DNA of 52,861 bases, taken from JBEIFW01 sp046081125. GTDB lineage: Bacteria > Actinomycetota > Acidimicrobiia > Acidimicrobiales > Ilumatobacteraceae. The notes below the pieces were generated by a model, which saw nothing but the letters and a program-made list of their open reading frames with translations, ran no database searches and had not been told where the DNA came from. Shown here piece by piece: positions 15,859 through 23,055 of the stretch. A program made the translations under genes and the position numbers. The stretch spans positions 1 to 52,861 of the forward strand of contig JBJTVH010000066.1 in the NCBI GenBank assembly GCA_046081125.1. The letters run 5' to 3'. Positions within the stretch are counted from its first letter, which is position 1. Every line of letters starts with the position of its first letter.

Positions 15859-16371
15859 GTGATCGGCCTGGCGCGCGAGTTCGGCCGCCAGACCTCGACC
15901 AGCGTGGCCGAGGCGGTCCGCCAGGTCGGCGACGCGGATTCCACCCGGGCGGTCAACCAGATCGTGCTCGTGCTGTTCGCGCTGTCGCTCGGGCTGATCG
16001 CCATCGGGTGGTGGTACGCCCGGGTGACCCAACCGGTCGAACGACCGCTCGAGGGGCTCTCGCTGATGAGCCGCGCCTCGTTCCGCCGGGCGTCGGCCGC
16101 TCGCCGATCGGCGCGCCTCGACCGTGTGGCGAAGCGCCGGCGGGGGATCGACGAGACCCTTGTGCCCGACGAGCGGCTCGATCGCCCGGTGCCCCCGGGT
16201 TCACCACCCGACGACACCGTCGCGCTTGGCGTACCGGCGCCGTGGGATGCACCGACGATGGTGATCGGCACCGAGGACGACGGCGAGCACCGGTTACCCT
16301 CGCCGGCATGGCCGACACCCTCGACGTCGACGCAATGCTCCAGCGTTTCCGGGACCGTGCCGCCGCCGTGA
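15859..16371 (+). CDS. Single-pass membrane protein, unknown function
   Basis: A 170-residue protein from a GTG. It has an N-terminal amphipathic stretch, one strong helix (QIVLVLFALSLGLIAIGWWY, about residues 34-53), then a basic Arg-rich cytoplasmic stretch and an acidic, Pro-rich tail. The last 22 or so residues overlap the next gene in another frame and look random, so the true end of selection may be earlier. I recognise no family. Confidence 0.6.
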   Translation: MIGLAREFGRQTSTSVAEAVRQVGDADSTRAVNQIVLVLFALSLGLIAIGWWYARVTQPVERPLEGLSLMSRASFRRASAARRSARLDRVAKRRRGIDETLVPDERLDRPVPPGSPPDDTVALGVPAPWDAPTMVIGTEDDGEHRLPSPAWPTPSTSTQCSSVSGTVPPP

Positions 16372-16544
16372 AGGCCCGCCCGTTGCCTCCGGTGGCCGGT
16401 GCCGAACGCCAGCACTTCCTCCGGCAGGCGCAGTTGGACTTCCAGGACTTCGCCATCCTCGGCGATGCGGTGGGCGCGATCGAGGACGGGGTCCTCGTGC
16501 TGCGGGTGGACCTGCGCCCACCGTCGACGAGAACGGGTGGCTGA
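16308..16544 (+). CDS. Small conserved-looking soluble protein, unknown function
   Basis: A 78-residue protein starting MADTLDVDAMLQRF, with a charged helical N-terminal half and an EDGVLVLRVDLRP strand near the end. It overlaps the preceding gene by 64 bp and the DMT remnant by 8 bp. TACCCT (16295-16300) ends 7 nt before the ATG, fitting a leaderless promoter. No family recognised, and no transmembrane segment. Confidence 0.6.
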   Translation: MADTLDVDAMLQRFRDRAAAVKARPLPPVAGAERQHFLRQAQLDFQDFAILGDAVGAIEDGVLVLRVDLRPPSTRTGG

Positions 16545-16758
16545 CCGGTCCCACCGGGCGCTGGCCGGAGCGTGCCTGGCCATCGTGTGTTGGGGGATCG
16601 GGCCGCTTGCGATCCACGCGATCACTGCGCCGACGGCGCTGGTCGCCTGGTGGCGGATGGCGATCGGGGCGGTGGTGCTCGTGGCCTTGGCCGGGGTGGT
16701 GCTCGAACGGCCGTCGCGATCGGTTGGGCAGACCCGGGAGAGCTTGGTAGTGTCGTGA
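16537..16758 (+). pseudogene. Truncated DMT/EamA-type transporter, N-terminal fragment
   Basis: A 73-residue open frame from a GTG at 16537. It carries what looks like the first two helices of an EamA drug/metabolite transporter (LAIVCWGIGPLAIHAI and LVAWWRMAIGAVVLVALA). Real members are about 300 residues with ten helices. The frame dies within the promoter region of the tRNA gene, and the rest of the transporter is not found nearby. The gene appears cut by a rearrangement next to the tRNA. Confidence 0.7.
16724..16753 (+). promoter_or_regulatory. Candidate tRNA-Gly promoter
   Basis: TTGGGC (16724-16729), an 18-nt spacer and TAGTGT (16748-16753) lie 12 nt before the mature tRNA 5' end. It overlaps the end of the DMT remnant. 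Confidence 0.5.
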
Positions 16759-16765
16759 GTCGCAC

Positions 16766-16841
16766 GCGGACGTGGCTCAGCTGGTAGAGCATCACCTTGC
16801 CAAGGTGAGGGTCGCGGGTTCGAATCCCGTCGTCCGCTCCA
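16766..16841 (+). tRNA. tRNA-Gly (GCC anticodon)
   Basis: A complete cloverleaf. The acceptor stem GCGGACG pairs with CGTCCGC, the anticodon loop CTTGCCAA has GCC, the T arm has GGTTCGAATCC, and CCA is encoded (16839-16841). It is followed by an A-run and a strong hairpin. It marks the left edge of a region rich in mobile-element debris. Confidence 0.97.
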
Positions 16842-16855
16842 AAAAAAGTCCTGGT

Positions 16856-16880
16856 GAGAGGCCCCTCTTAAGGGCCTCTC
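16856..16880 (+). terminator. Hairpin terminator after tRNA-Gly
   Basis: A perfect 9-bp stem (GAGAGGCCC with GGGCCTCTC) encloses a 7-nt loop, 15 nt after the tRNA. Only a weak T stretch follows (TCGTCGCGT). Confidence 0.75.
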
Positions 16881-16942
16881 GTCGCGTCAGGGCTCAGTGC
16901 GCTCTACCGTTTCGCCCTACCATTTTCCGCTGCGGCGGTGTG

Positions 16943-17045
16943 CAGTTCCGGTTCATGCTGGACATCGTGGCTTCGGTAGGTGGGTGCCAGTTTCGGGACG
17001 CAGTTCCGGTAGCTGGGCGACAGTGACTCCGGTAGCTGCCTGACA
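16943..17045 (+). repeat. Degenerate 20-bp direct repeats, probable insertion-sequence end
   Basis: Four related copies occur, all in the same orientation, at about 16943, 16971, 17003 and 17027. The best two share CTCCGGTAGCTG or TTCCGGTAGCTG followed by GACA. Arrays of about 20-bp terminal repeats that bind transposase are typical of IS21-family ends, and an IstA-like fragment lies 700 bp on. No gene is seen between the tRNA terminator and 17144. Confidence 0.5.
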
Positions 17046-17144
17046 CGTGTGCTTGTTGATCGCGGTCAGTCTTCTCGGTGGCGAGCATGTCGGCTCGTCC
17101 TGGGTCGAGGGGGTCTCGCTGGTGATTGAAGCGCCCCGGGATTC

Positions 17145-17432
17145 GTGGAGGCTCCGTCGCTTGAGAGGATGGAGCAAGGCGCCCGGTTCTGCGTGATTGT
17201 GCAATCCGACGACCTCTTGTTGTCCACGCTCCTGGTCGCACCGACCTCTCGGTCAGCCGCGCCACGATCGTTTCGGCCAACGATCATCATCGACGGTCAA
17301 CAGACTCAGGTGCTGGTCGAGCAGACCTCTGCCGTCTCACCGGAACGCCTCGGAGACTTCGTTGGACGCGTGAGCCACGACGAACTTGGGACCATCAACG
17401 ACGCCCTTCGACTGGCACTCGAACTCGACTGA
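17145..17432 (+). CDS. MazF/PemK-like toxin, possibly N-terminally damaged
   Basis: A 95-residue frame from a GTG. It contains FCVIVQSDDLLLSTLLVAPTS, FRPTIIIDGQ, VLVEQTSAV and a C-terminal LGTINDALRLALELD, matching the core of actinobacterial PemK/MazF endoribonucleases. The usual start (an RGEVW-type strand) is missing, and an in-frame TGA stands at 17127, so about ten residues may have been lost by mutation or the start is non-standard. No antitoxin gene is visible on either side. It lies among IS remnants, so it may be a decaying or solitary toxin. Confidence 0.6.
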   Translation: MEAPSLERMEQGARFCVIVQSDDLLLSTLLVAPTSRSAAPRSFRPTIIIDGQQTQVLVEQTSAVSPERLGDFVGRVSHDELGTINDALRLALELD

Positions 17433-17435
17433 ACT

Positions 17436-17712
17436 CGCGTCAGACATGTCGGCAAGCACGGCCGGTCGGTGGCCGATGTCGCGGCTGAACTCGATCGTGA
17501 CTGGCAAACCGTCAACTACGCCGGGTGCAGGCCTACGGGGCTGCGTTGCTCAACAACGGCGGCCGGATCGGGCAGGTCAACGCTCTCAGGCTCGAGGAGA
17601 CCCTGTCCGTTCGCCGGGGCCCCCGCAATCTCAAGGCATGGGCGGCTTCGATCGTGGACGGGCGCCGCGCTGTGCTGTTGGACACGATCGACGGCCGCAA
17701 CGCCCAGCCGGA
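17436..17712 (+). pseudogene. ISL3-family transposase remnant with frameshift
   Basis: Two frames together give the N-terminal part of an ISL3-type transposase. The first is HVGKHGRSVADVAAELDRDW then QTVNYA (frame through about 17521). The second starts near 17525 with QAYGAALLNNGGRIGQVNAL then RLEETLSVRRG and SIVDGRRAVLLDTIDGRN. A frameshift lies at about 17520-17526. The catalytic C-terminal part is absent, so it cannot transpose itself. Confidence 0.72.
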
Positions 17713-17905
17713 AACCGACGGTCGCGCTCGGGTTCGAGCAGTCGTATCCGACGTTCACCCGTCAGCTCCGCCTGCGTCAGCTCCGCCCGGCGTGCGAAGC
17801 GTGCGCGGCGGCGAAGGGCCGCCCGGTCGCGGTGATCGATCATCGGCCCGGCGATGAGACTCGTTGGGACTGGGTCGATCTCCCGGACCCGCCGACTGCG
17901 GATTG
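17713..17905 (+). pseudogene. IS21-family IstA transposase fragment
   Basis: The frame reading SYPTFTRQLRLRQLRP, CEACAAAKGRPVAVIDHRPG and TRWDWVDLPDPP matches the segment just before and at the start of the DDE domain of IS21 transposases. It is joined directly to the ISL3 remnant and soon runs into unrelated sequence. From about 17906 to 18003 I see only GTTCGG-rich sequence that resembles another degraded IS end. Confidence 0.72.
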
Positions 17906-18003
17906 CGTCCAGGCTCGTGGTGTAGGAGCTCGTGTTCTTCCCGATTGCTGGTGTCAGTTCGGGGTGCTGCGGGCAACGATAGTTCGGCGGGTTCGGTGGT
18001 GAG

Positions 18004-18201
18004 TTAGACCGGCTGCACCACCGATGCCTCAGGGCCCGTGCGGCCCTGGATCCGCTCGAACAGGACTCGCTGCCCGGCGGCAACCGTGCTCACGCCTTGC
18101 AGCCGGGAGCGCTCGAAACGCAGGTCGGGCCCCCCGTCGTCCGCGGCGATGGCACCCACACCCTTGCCCTCGTTGAAAAACGTGACCCGTCCGCTCGCCA
18201 T
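18004..18201 (-). CDS. Divergent cold-shock-domain protein
   Basis: A 65-residue protein beginning MASGRVTFFNEGKGVGAIAADDGG. Length and start match the cold-shock OB fold, which binds single-stranded RNA or DNA. The RNP1 motif is altered (KGVGAI instead of KGFGFI) and RNP2 is changed (DLRFERS instead of VFVHFS), so classical aromatic stacking residues are lost. The ATG at 18201 has GGGGAGG upstream; a longer frame to 18357 lacks similarity. It is divergent from oleA. Confidence 0.8.
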   Translation of the reverse strand: MASGRVTFFNEGKGVGAIAADDGGPDLRFERSRLQGVSTVAAGQRVLFERIQGRTGPEASVVQPV

Positions 18202-18320
18202 CTCGTGCCTCCCCGACGATCCCTGAGGGACCGGAGCCGATGCGCGAGCTTGGCAGAACCCGGGCGCTCGGCGGCGCAGCGATGGCCAGGTCTGCCTCTC
18301 GGTGTCCGGCCGAGCGGCGG

Positions 18321-18326
18321 TAGGGT
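18321..18326 (+). promoter_or_regulatory. Candidate -10 box for the ole operon
   Basis: TAGGGT lies 12 nt before the oleA ATG, inside the 137-bp divergent gap with the cold-shock gene. No clear -35 is visible. Confidence 0.35.
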
Positions 18327-18338
18327 CGAAACGCAGGA

Positions 18339-19376
18339 ATGGAGCGGCTGTTGACAAAGAACTCGGTGTACCGGCACACGCGCACGGGCATCCTCGCTGT
18401 GCAGGCGGTGGAGGCCCCCGAGGTCGTCACCTCCAGCTGGATCGACGAGCAGCTCGAGGCCACCTACGAGCGCCTCGGCGTCCGGGGCGGGCTCCTCGCC
18501 AGCCTGGCCGGGATCATCGAACGGCGCTGGTGGCCCGAAGGCGTGACCTTCGACCAGGCCGCAGCCATGGCCGGTCGAGCTGCCATCGAGGCTTCGGGCG
18601 TCGACCCGGCCCGCATCGGGATGCTCATCTCCACCTCGGTGTGCAAGCACCATCTCGAGCCGTCGGTGGCGTGCGCGGTACACCATCACCTCGGCCTTCG
18701 CCCGTCCTGCACGAACTTCGACCTTGCCAACGCCTGCCTTGGCTTCGTGAACGCCATGCACATCGCCGCCACGGCGATCGACGCGGGTCTGATCGAGTAC
18801 GCGCTCGTCGTGGACGGCGAGGGCAGCCGATACACGCAGCTCGCCACCATCGCCCGACTGCAGCGCGAGTCGGCCACCGTCATCGATCTCTTCGACGAGT
18901 TCGCCTCCCTCACCCTCGGTTCCGGCGCGGCGGCCATGGTGCTCGGCAACCTCGACCGGCATCCCGAGGCGCACCGGGTGGTGGGCGGCGTCACCCGCGC
19001 CGGCACCGAGCACCACACGCTGTGCGTCGGTGATCTCGACCGCATGACCACCGACACCAAACGGCTCCTCGAAGCCGGGCTCGACCTTGCGCAGGCCGCC
19101 TGGAACGACGCCACCGGCGACTTCGACTGGAGCGCGGGGATGGATCGCTACGTGGTGCACCAGGTCAGCTCGGTGCACACGTCGCTCATCTGCGAGCGCC
19201 TCGGCATCGATCCCGCCCGAGTGCCGCTCACCTACCCGCAGTACGGCAACGTGGGCCCGGCCGCGATCCCCATCACGCTCGCCGGGCTCGCACCGGAACT
19301 GCACCCCGGCCAGCGGATCCTGTGCATGGGCATCGGCTCGGGCCTCAACACCAGCTTCACCGAGCTCGTCTGGTGA
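18339..19376 (+). CDS. oleA: OleA, head-to-head acyl-CoA condensing thiolase
   Basis: A 345-residue thiolase-superfamily (FabH-like) enzyme. OleA joins two fatty acyl-CoAs by non-decarboxylative Claisen condensation into a 2-alkyl-3-ketoacid, the first step of long-chain olefin synthesis. The catalytic Cys133 is in LANACLGF, the OleA-type general-base Glu107 is in HHLEPSVA, His is in YVVHQVSSVH and Asn is in YGNVGPAAIP. The identification rests on these plus the following oleBC and oleD genes, which remove most doubt versus FabH. The stop overlaps the next ATG by one base (TGATG). Confidence 0.93.
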   Translation: MERLLTKNSVYRHTRTGILAVQAVEAPEVVTSSWIDEQLEATYERLGVRGGLLASLAGIIERRWWPEGVTFDQAAAMAGRAAIEASGVDPARIGMLISTSVCKHHLEPSVACAVHHHLGLRPSCTNFDLANACLGFVNAMHIAATAIDAGLIEYALVVDGEGSRYTQLATIARLQRESATVIDLFDEFASLTLGSGAAAMVLGNLDRHPEAHRVVGGVTRAGTEHHTLCVGDLDRMTTDTKRLLEAGLDLAQAAWNDATGDFDWSAGMDRYVVHQVSSVHTSLICERLGIDPARVPLTYPQYGNVGPAAIPITLAGLAPELHPGQRILCMGIGSGLNTSFTELVW

Positions 19377-21907
19377 TGCGGGCCGGACCCGCTCGGCCCT
19401 CCGCAGCGCAATGGCGCTCCTGGGGTATCGACCCGGCGTGGTCCCGCACGATCACCGTCGACGGCGTCTCCTGGCACGCCCTCGACAACAGCCCGCCACA
19501 ACCGGTCGGCACCGTCGTCTGCGTGCACGGCAATCCCACCTGGTCGTACCTGTGGCGCAACCTGCTCGAGCGACTCGGCCGGACCCATCGGGTCCTCGCG
19601 CTCGACCAACCCGGGATGGGCTACAGCGACCGTACGGACGCACGTCCCTACGTCCAGCGGGTCCGTGATCTCGCTGCGGCCGTGGACGCACTCCACCTCG
19701 ACGAACCGTTCACCCTCGTAGGCCACGACTGGGGCGGCGCCATCGCCATGGGCTTCGCCGTCGCGCACCCCGAGCGGCTGTCGGGCCTGGTGTTGTGCAA
19801 CACCGGGATCGCCGTTCCGGAGGGCCGCGCCGCCCCACGCCTGATCCGGCTGGCCGCCGCCGGCCCGCTCACCGATCTCGCATGCCGCCGCACGCCCACC
19901 TTCGTCGAGGGCACCATCGCGCTGTCCCGCCGGCGCCTGGCGCAACCGGTCCGAGACGCGCTCCGGGCGCCGTACCGCTCGACGGCCGACCGGTCGGCCA
20001 TCGCCGGGTTCGTCGACGACATCCCCTTCGACCCCGGCCACCCGTCGGCGGCCGCCATCGCTGAGGTGGCCGAGGCGCTGCGCACCTTCCGGCGTCCCGC
20101 CCTCGTCGTGTGGGGCGCCGACGATCCGGTGTTCGACGACTCCTTCGCGCTCGACCTCGCGCACCGCCTACCCCACGCTCGACTCCACCGGTTCGCCGAC
20201 ACCGGACACCTGAGCCCCCTCGAGGCCGACGTCGCCGGGGTCGTCGACACGTGGCTGCGCACCGGGCTCCACGAGCCGACCTCGGCCGAGCCCACCGGCG
20301 ACGGCTACGTACCCACCTGGGCGGCGCTCGCCGAGCGCGCCGGTACACCGGCAACGGCCGGGGACGTCGCCTTCGTCGACGGGCGAACCGGCGGGCGCAC
20401 CACCTTCGCCGAGTTGCAACGACGGGTGGAGGGGATCGCACGCGGACTGGCCGAGGTGGGACTCCTCCCCGGTGATCGCGTGGCGATGCTCACCCCGCCG
20501 GGCATCGACCTGGTGGCCGCCGTGTACGGCGTATGGCGCGCCGGTGGCGTCACCGTCATCGCGGATCGCGGCCTCGGCCTTCGCGGCCTGCGGGCCGCGG
20601 TGCGCGGCGCCCGGCCGGCCTGGGTCATCGGCCCACCCGCCGCGATCGCCGCGTCGCGCCTGCTGCGCTGGACCCCGGGGGCGCGCCGCATCACGGTCGG
20701 TTCGCGACGGGCCCCAGGATCGGTGGCCCGCCTCGACGAGCTAGAGCGCAGCACCGGCGCCCTGCCACCCGAGCCCACCGGCGAGCAGCCCGCCGCGGTC
20801 CTCTACACCTCGGGTGCCACCGGACCTGCCAAAGGTGTCCGCTACCGGCACGGCCAACTCGCCGCCCAGCGCGACGCCCTCGCCGCCACGTACGGCATCA
20901 CCGCCGGGGATCGCCTCGTCGCCGCCTTCGCCCCGTTCGCGCTCTACGGTCCGGCGCTCGGGATCACCTCCACCATCCCCGACGTGGACGTCACCACGCC
21001 GGGTGCGCTCACCGCGGAGGCCTTCGGTGCGGCCTGCGCATCGATCGGCGCCACGATCGCCTTCGCCTCACCTGCCGCACTGGCCAACGTGCTGCGCACC
21101 GGCGGAACCTCGCCCGACCCGCGCGCGGCCGGCCTGCGGCTCGTGCTGTCGGCCGGCGCCCCGGTGCCGGTCGCGACGCTTCGACAGGTGGCACAACGCC
21201 TTCCCGGCGCCGAGGCGCACACCCCGTACGGGATGACCGAATGCCTGCCCGTCGCCGACATCTCCCTCGACGAGATCGACCGTGCCGGGCTCGGCCGTGG
21301 GGTCTGTGTCGGGCACCCGGTGCGCGGCGCGCACGTGATGATCGCGGCGCTCGGCTTCGACGCCACCGCCACCGTCGTCGCGCTCGCGCCGGGCGCCACC
21401 GGCGAGGTGCTCGTGCGCACACCGTGGCTGTCCGACGGCTACGACCGGCGCTGGCGCACCGAGCGCGATGCGCGCCCAACGGACTCGACGGGGACGGTGT
21501 GGCACCGCACGGGCGACGTCGGCCACGTCGACGCCGAGGGCCGGCTGTGGATCGAGGGGCGCACCGTGCACGTCGTGCACACGGTGCACGGCCCGGTCAC
21601 ACCGGTACCGGTGGAGGTGGCCGTCGAGGCGCTTGCGGGCATCGAACGCGTTGCCGCCGTTGGCGTCGGGCCGGCCGGCTGCCAGCAGCTCGTGGTGGTG
21701 GTCGTCGCCCCGGGCGACGCAGCGCTCGCTCCCGCCGACGTCACCGCCGAGGTGCGCGCCGCCGTCGACTGGGCGCCGGTGGCCGCGGTGCTCACCGCGC
21801 CGTCATTGCCGGTGGATATCCGCCACAACACCAAGATCGACCGGGCCGAGGTGGCGGCGTGGGCCGCTGCGGTGCTGGCGGGCCGGTCGGCCAAGGTGAC
21901 GTGGTGA
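19376..21907 (+). CDS. oleBC: OleBC fusion: beta-lactone decarboxylase plus beta-lactone synthetase
   Basis: An 843-residue two-domain protein. Residues 1-300 are an alpha/beta hydrolase of the haloalkane-dehalogenase type: HGNPTWSYLW, nucleophile Asp118 in VGHDWGGA, and His278 in DTGHLSPLE. In OleB this domain decarboxylates a beta-lactone to the alkene. From about 312 on is an AMP-ligase fold (YTSGATGPAKG at 478-488, TPYGMTEC), which in OleC closes the beta-hydroxy acid to a beta-lactone. The fused form is known from Actinobacteria. The ATG at 19376 overlaps the oleA stop. It acts third and fourth in the pathway, after OleD. Confidence 0.93.
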   Translation: MRAGPARPSAAQWRSWGIDPAWSRTITVDGVSWHALDNSPPQPVGTVVCVHGNPTWSYLWRNLLERLGRTHRVLALDQPGMGYSDRTDARPYVQRVRDLAAAVDALHLDEPFTLVGHDWGGAIAMGFAVAHPERLSGLVLCNTGIAVPEGRAAPRLIRLAAAGPLTDLACRRTPTFVEGTIALSRRRLAQPVRDALRAPYRSTADRSAIAGFVDDIPFDPGHPSAAAIAEVAEALRTFRRPALVVWGADDPVFDDSFALDLAHRLPHARLHRFADTGHLSPLEADVAGVVDTWLRTGLHEPTSAEPTGDGYVPTWAALAERAGTPATAGDVAFVDGRTGGRTTFAELQRRVEGIARGLAEVGLLPGDRVAMLTPPGIDLVAAVYGVWRAGGVTVIADRGLGLRGLRAAVRGARPAWVIGPPAAIAASRLLRWTPGARRITVGSRRAPGSVARLDELERSTGALPPEPTGEQPAAVLYTSGATGPAKGVRYRHGQLAAQRDALAATYGITAGDRLVAAFAPFALYGPALGITSTIPDVDVTTPGALTAEAFGAACASIGATIAFASPAALANVLRTGGTSPDPRAAGLRLVLSAGAPVPVATLRQVAQRLPGAEAHTPYGMTECLPVADISLDEIDRAGLGRGVCVGHPVRGAHVMIAALGFDATATVVALAPGATGEVLVRTPWLSDGYDRRWRTERDARPTDSTGTVWHRTGDVGHVDAEGRLWIEGRTVHVVHTVHGPVTPVPVEVAVEALAGIERVAAVGVGPAGCQQLVVVVVAPGDAALAPADVTAEVRAAVDWAPVAAVLTAPSLPVDIRHNTKIDRAEVAAWAAAVLAGRSAKVTW

Positions 21908-22908
21908 GCCCGCGGCGGGTGCTGCTCACCGGCGGCTCGAGCCTGCTCGTGCGCAGGACCGCCGAGGAGCTCGACCGGCGAGGCGATCAGGTGGTGCTGC
22001 TGCAACGCCGCCGGGTCGATGTCGACGTGGACCAGGTGCTCGGTGACGTGCGCGACCGCGCCGTCGTCCAGCGGGCGGTCGGCGGGTGCGATGCCGTGAT
22101 CCACGCCGCGGCCAAGGTCGGGGTCACCGGCCGGTGGGACGAGTACCGAAGCATCAACATCGACGGCACCTCCGTCGTGCTCGACGCCGCACGGCGCGCC
22201 GGGATCGGCAGCGTCGTTCACGTCTCCACCCCGTCGGTGGCGCACTCGGGATCGTCGGTCGTCGGCGCGATCGCCGAGCCACCGGTGACGGGGCGGCCGG
22301 TCTCGGGTCGCGTCGGGTCGTTCTACGCCGAGTCCAAGGCCCAGGCCGAGCGACTCGCCCTCGCCGAAGCGGACGACGGCCTGGCCGTGGTGGCCATCCG
22401 GCCGCACCTCGTGTGGGGCCCGGGTGACACGCAGCTGGTCGGGCGCATCGTCGAGCGCGCTCGCAGCGGGCGCCTGGCGCTCGTCGGCGGCGGCACGGCG
22501 CTCGTGGACACCACCTACGTCGACAACGCCGCGTCGGCGCTCGTCGCGGCGCTCGATGCGGCGCATCCGGGTGCGCGTTGCTCGGGCCGGGCCTACGTGA
22601 TCGCCAACGGCGAGCCCCGGCCCGTGCGCGAACTGGTGGAGGCGATCCTGCGGGCCGCCGGTGTCGATGCCCGTCCCCGACGGGTACCGCTGCGGGTCGC
22701 CGCACTCGCCGGGTCGGTCACCGAACGGGTGTGGTCGTTCCGGCGCACCGACACCGAACCACCCCTCACCCGGTTCCTCGCTGAGCAACTCGGCACCGCC
22801 CACTGGTTCGATCCCCGCCCGGCCCGCGACGACCTCGGCTGGTCACCGTCGGTTTCCCTCGACGAGGGGTTCACTGCGCTCGCGCACTGGTTCGCGTCGC
22901 ACCGCTGA
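21904..22908 (+). CDS. oleD: OleD, 2-alkyl-3-ketoacid reductase
   Basis: A 334-residue short-chain dehydrogenase of the 3-beta-HSD type that reduces the OleA product with NADPH. Shared with Xanthomonas OleD are IHAAAKVGVTGRW, HVSTPSVAH, the catalytic YAESK, RPHLVWGPGD and PLTRFLAEQLGTAHWF. The nucleotide-binding start is TGGSSLLVRR: the third glycine of the usual GGxGFLG motif is valine, an oddity. The GTG start overlaps the oleBC stop (GTGA). After its TGA at 22906-22908 the same frame stays open into the next gene. Confidence 0.92.
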   Translation: MSPRRVLLTGGSSLLVRRTAEELDRRGDQVVLLQRRRVDVDVDQVLGDVRDRAVVQRAVGGCDAVIHAAAKVGVTGRWDEYRSINIDGTSVVLDAARRAGIGSVVHVSTPSVAHSGSSVVGAIAEPPVTGRPVSGRVGSFYAESKAQAERLALAEADDGLAVVAIRPHLVWGPGDTQLVGRIVERARSGRLALVGGGTALVDTTYVDNAASALVAALDAAHPGARCSGRAYVIANGEPRPVRELVEAILRAAGVDARPRRVPLRVAALAGSVTERVWSFRRTDTEPPLTRFLAEQLGTAHWFDPRPARDDLGWSPSVSLDEGFTALAHWFASHR

Positions 22909-23055
22909 TCCGACGCTGCGCCGTGCGACGGGCCGATTCGACGGACGGCGGCGCTCGCCCCGGTTGCGCCGGCCGAATGGGGGCTCGCCGCACGGGGCGC
23001 CGCCATCGAGCCCGGAGGCCCCGCGCCGCGGTTCGCTCTGGACGCCCGCGACGAG

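Noticed and set aside
13327..16032. 901-codon minus-strand frame across metY and the glycosylase
   Set aside because: Antisense shadow with no recognisable domain.
16820..18003. Attachment-site copy of the tRNA-Gly 3' end
   Set aside because: No second copy of the T-arm/acceptor sequence was seen downstream within the window.
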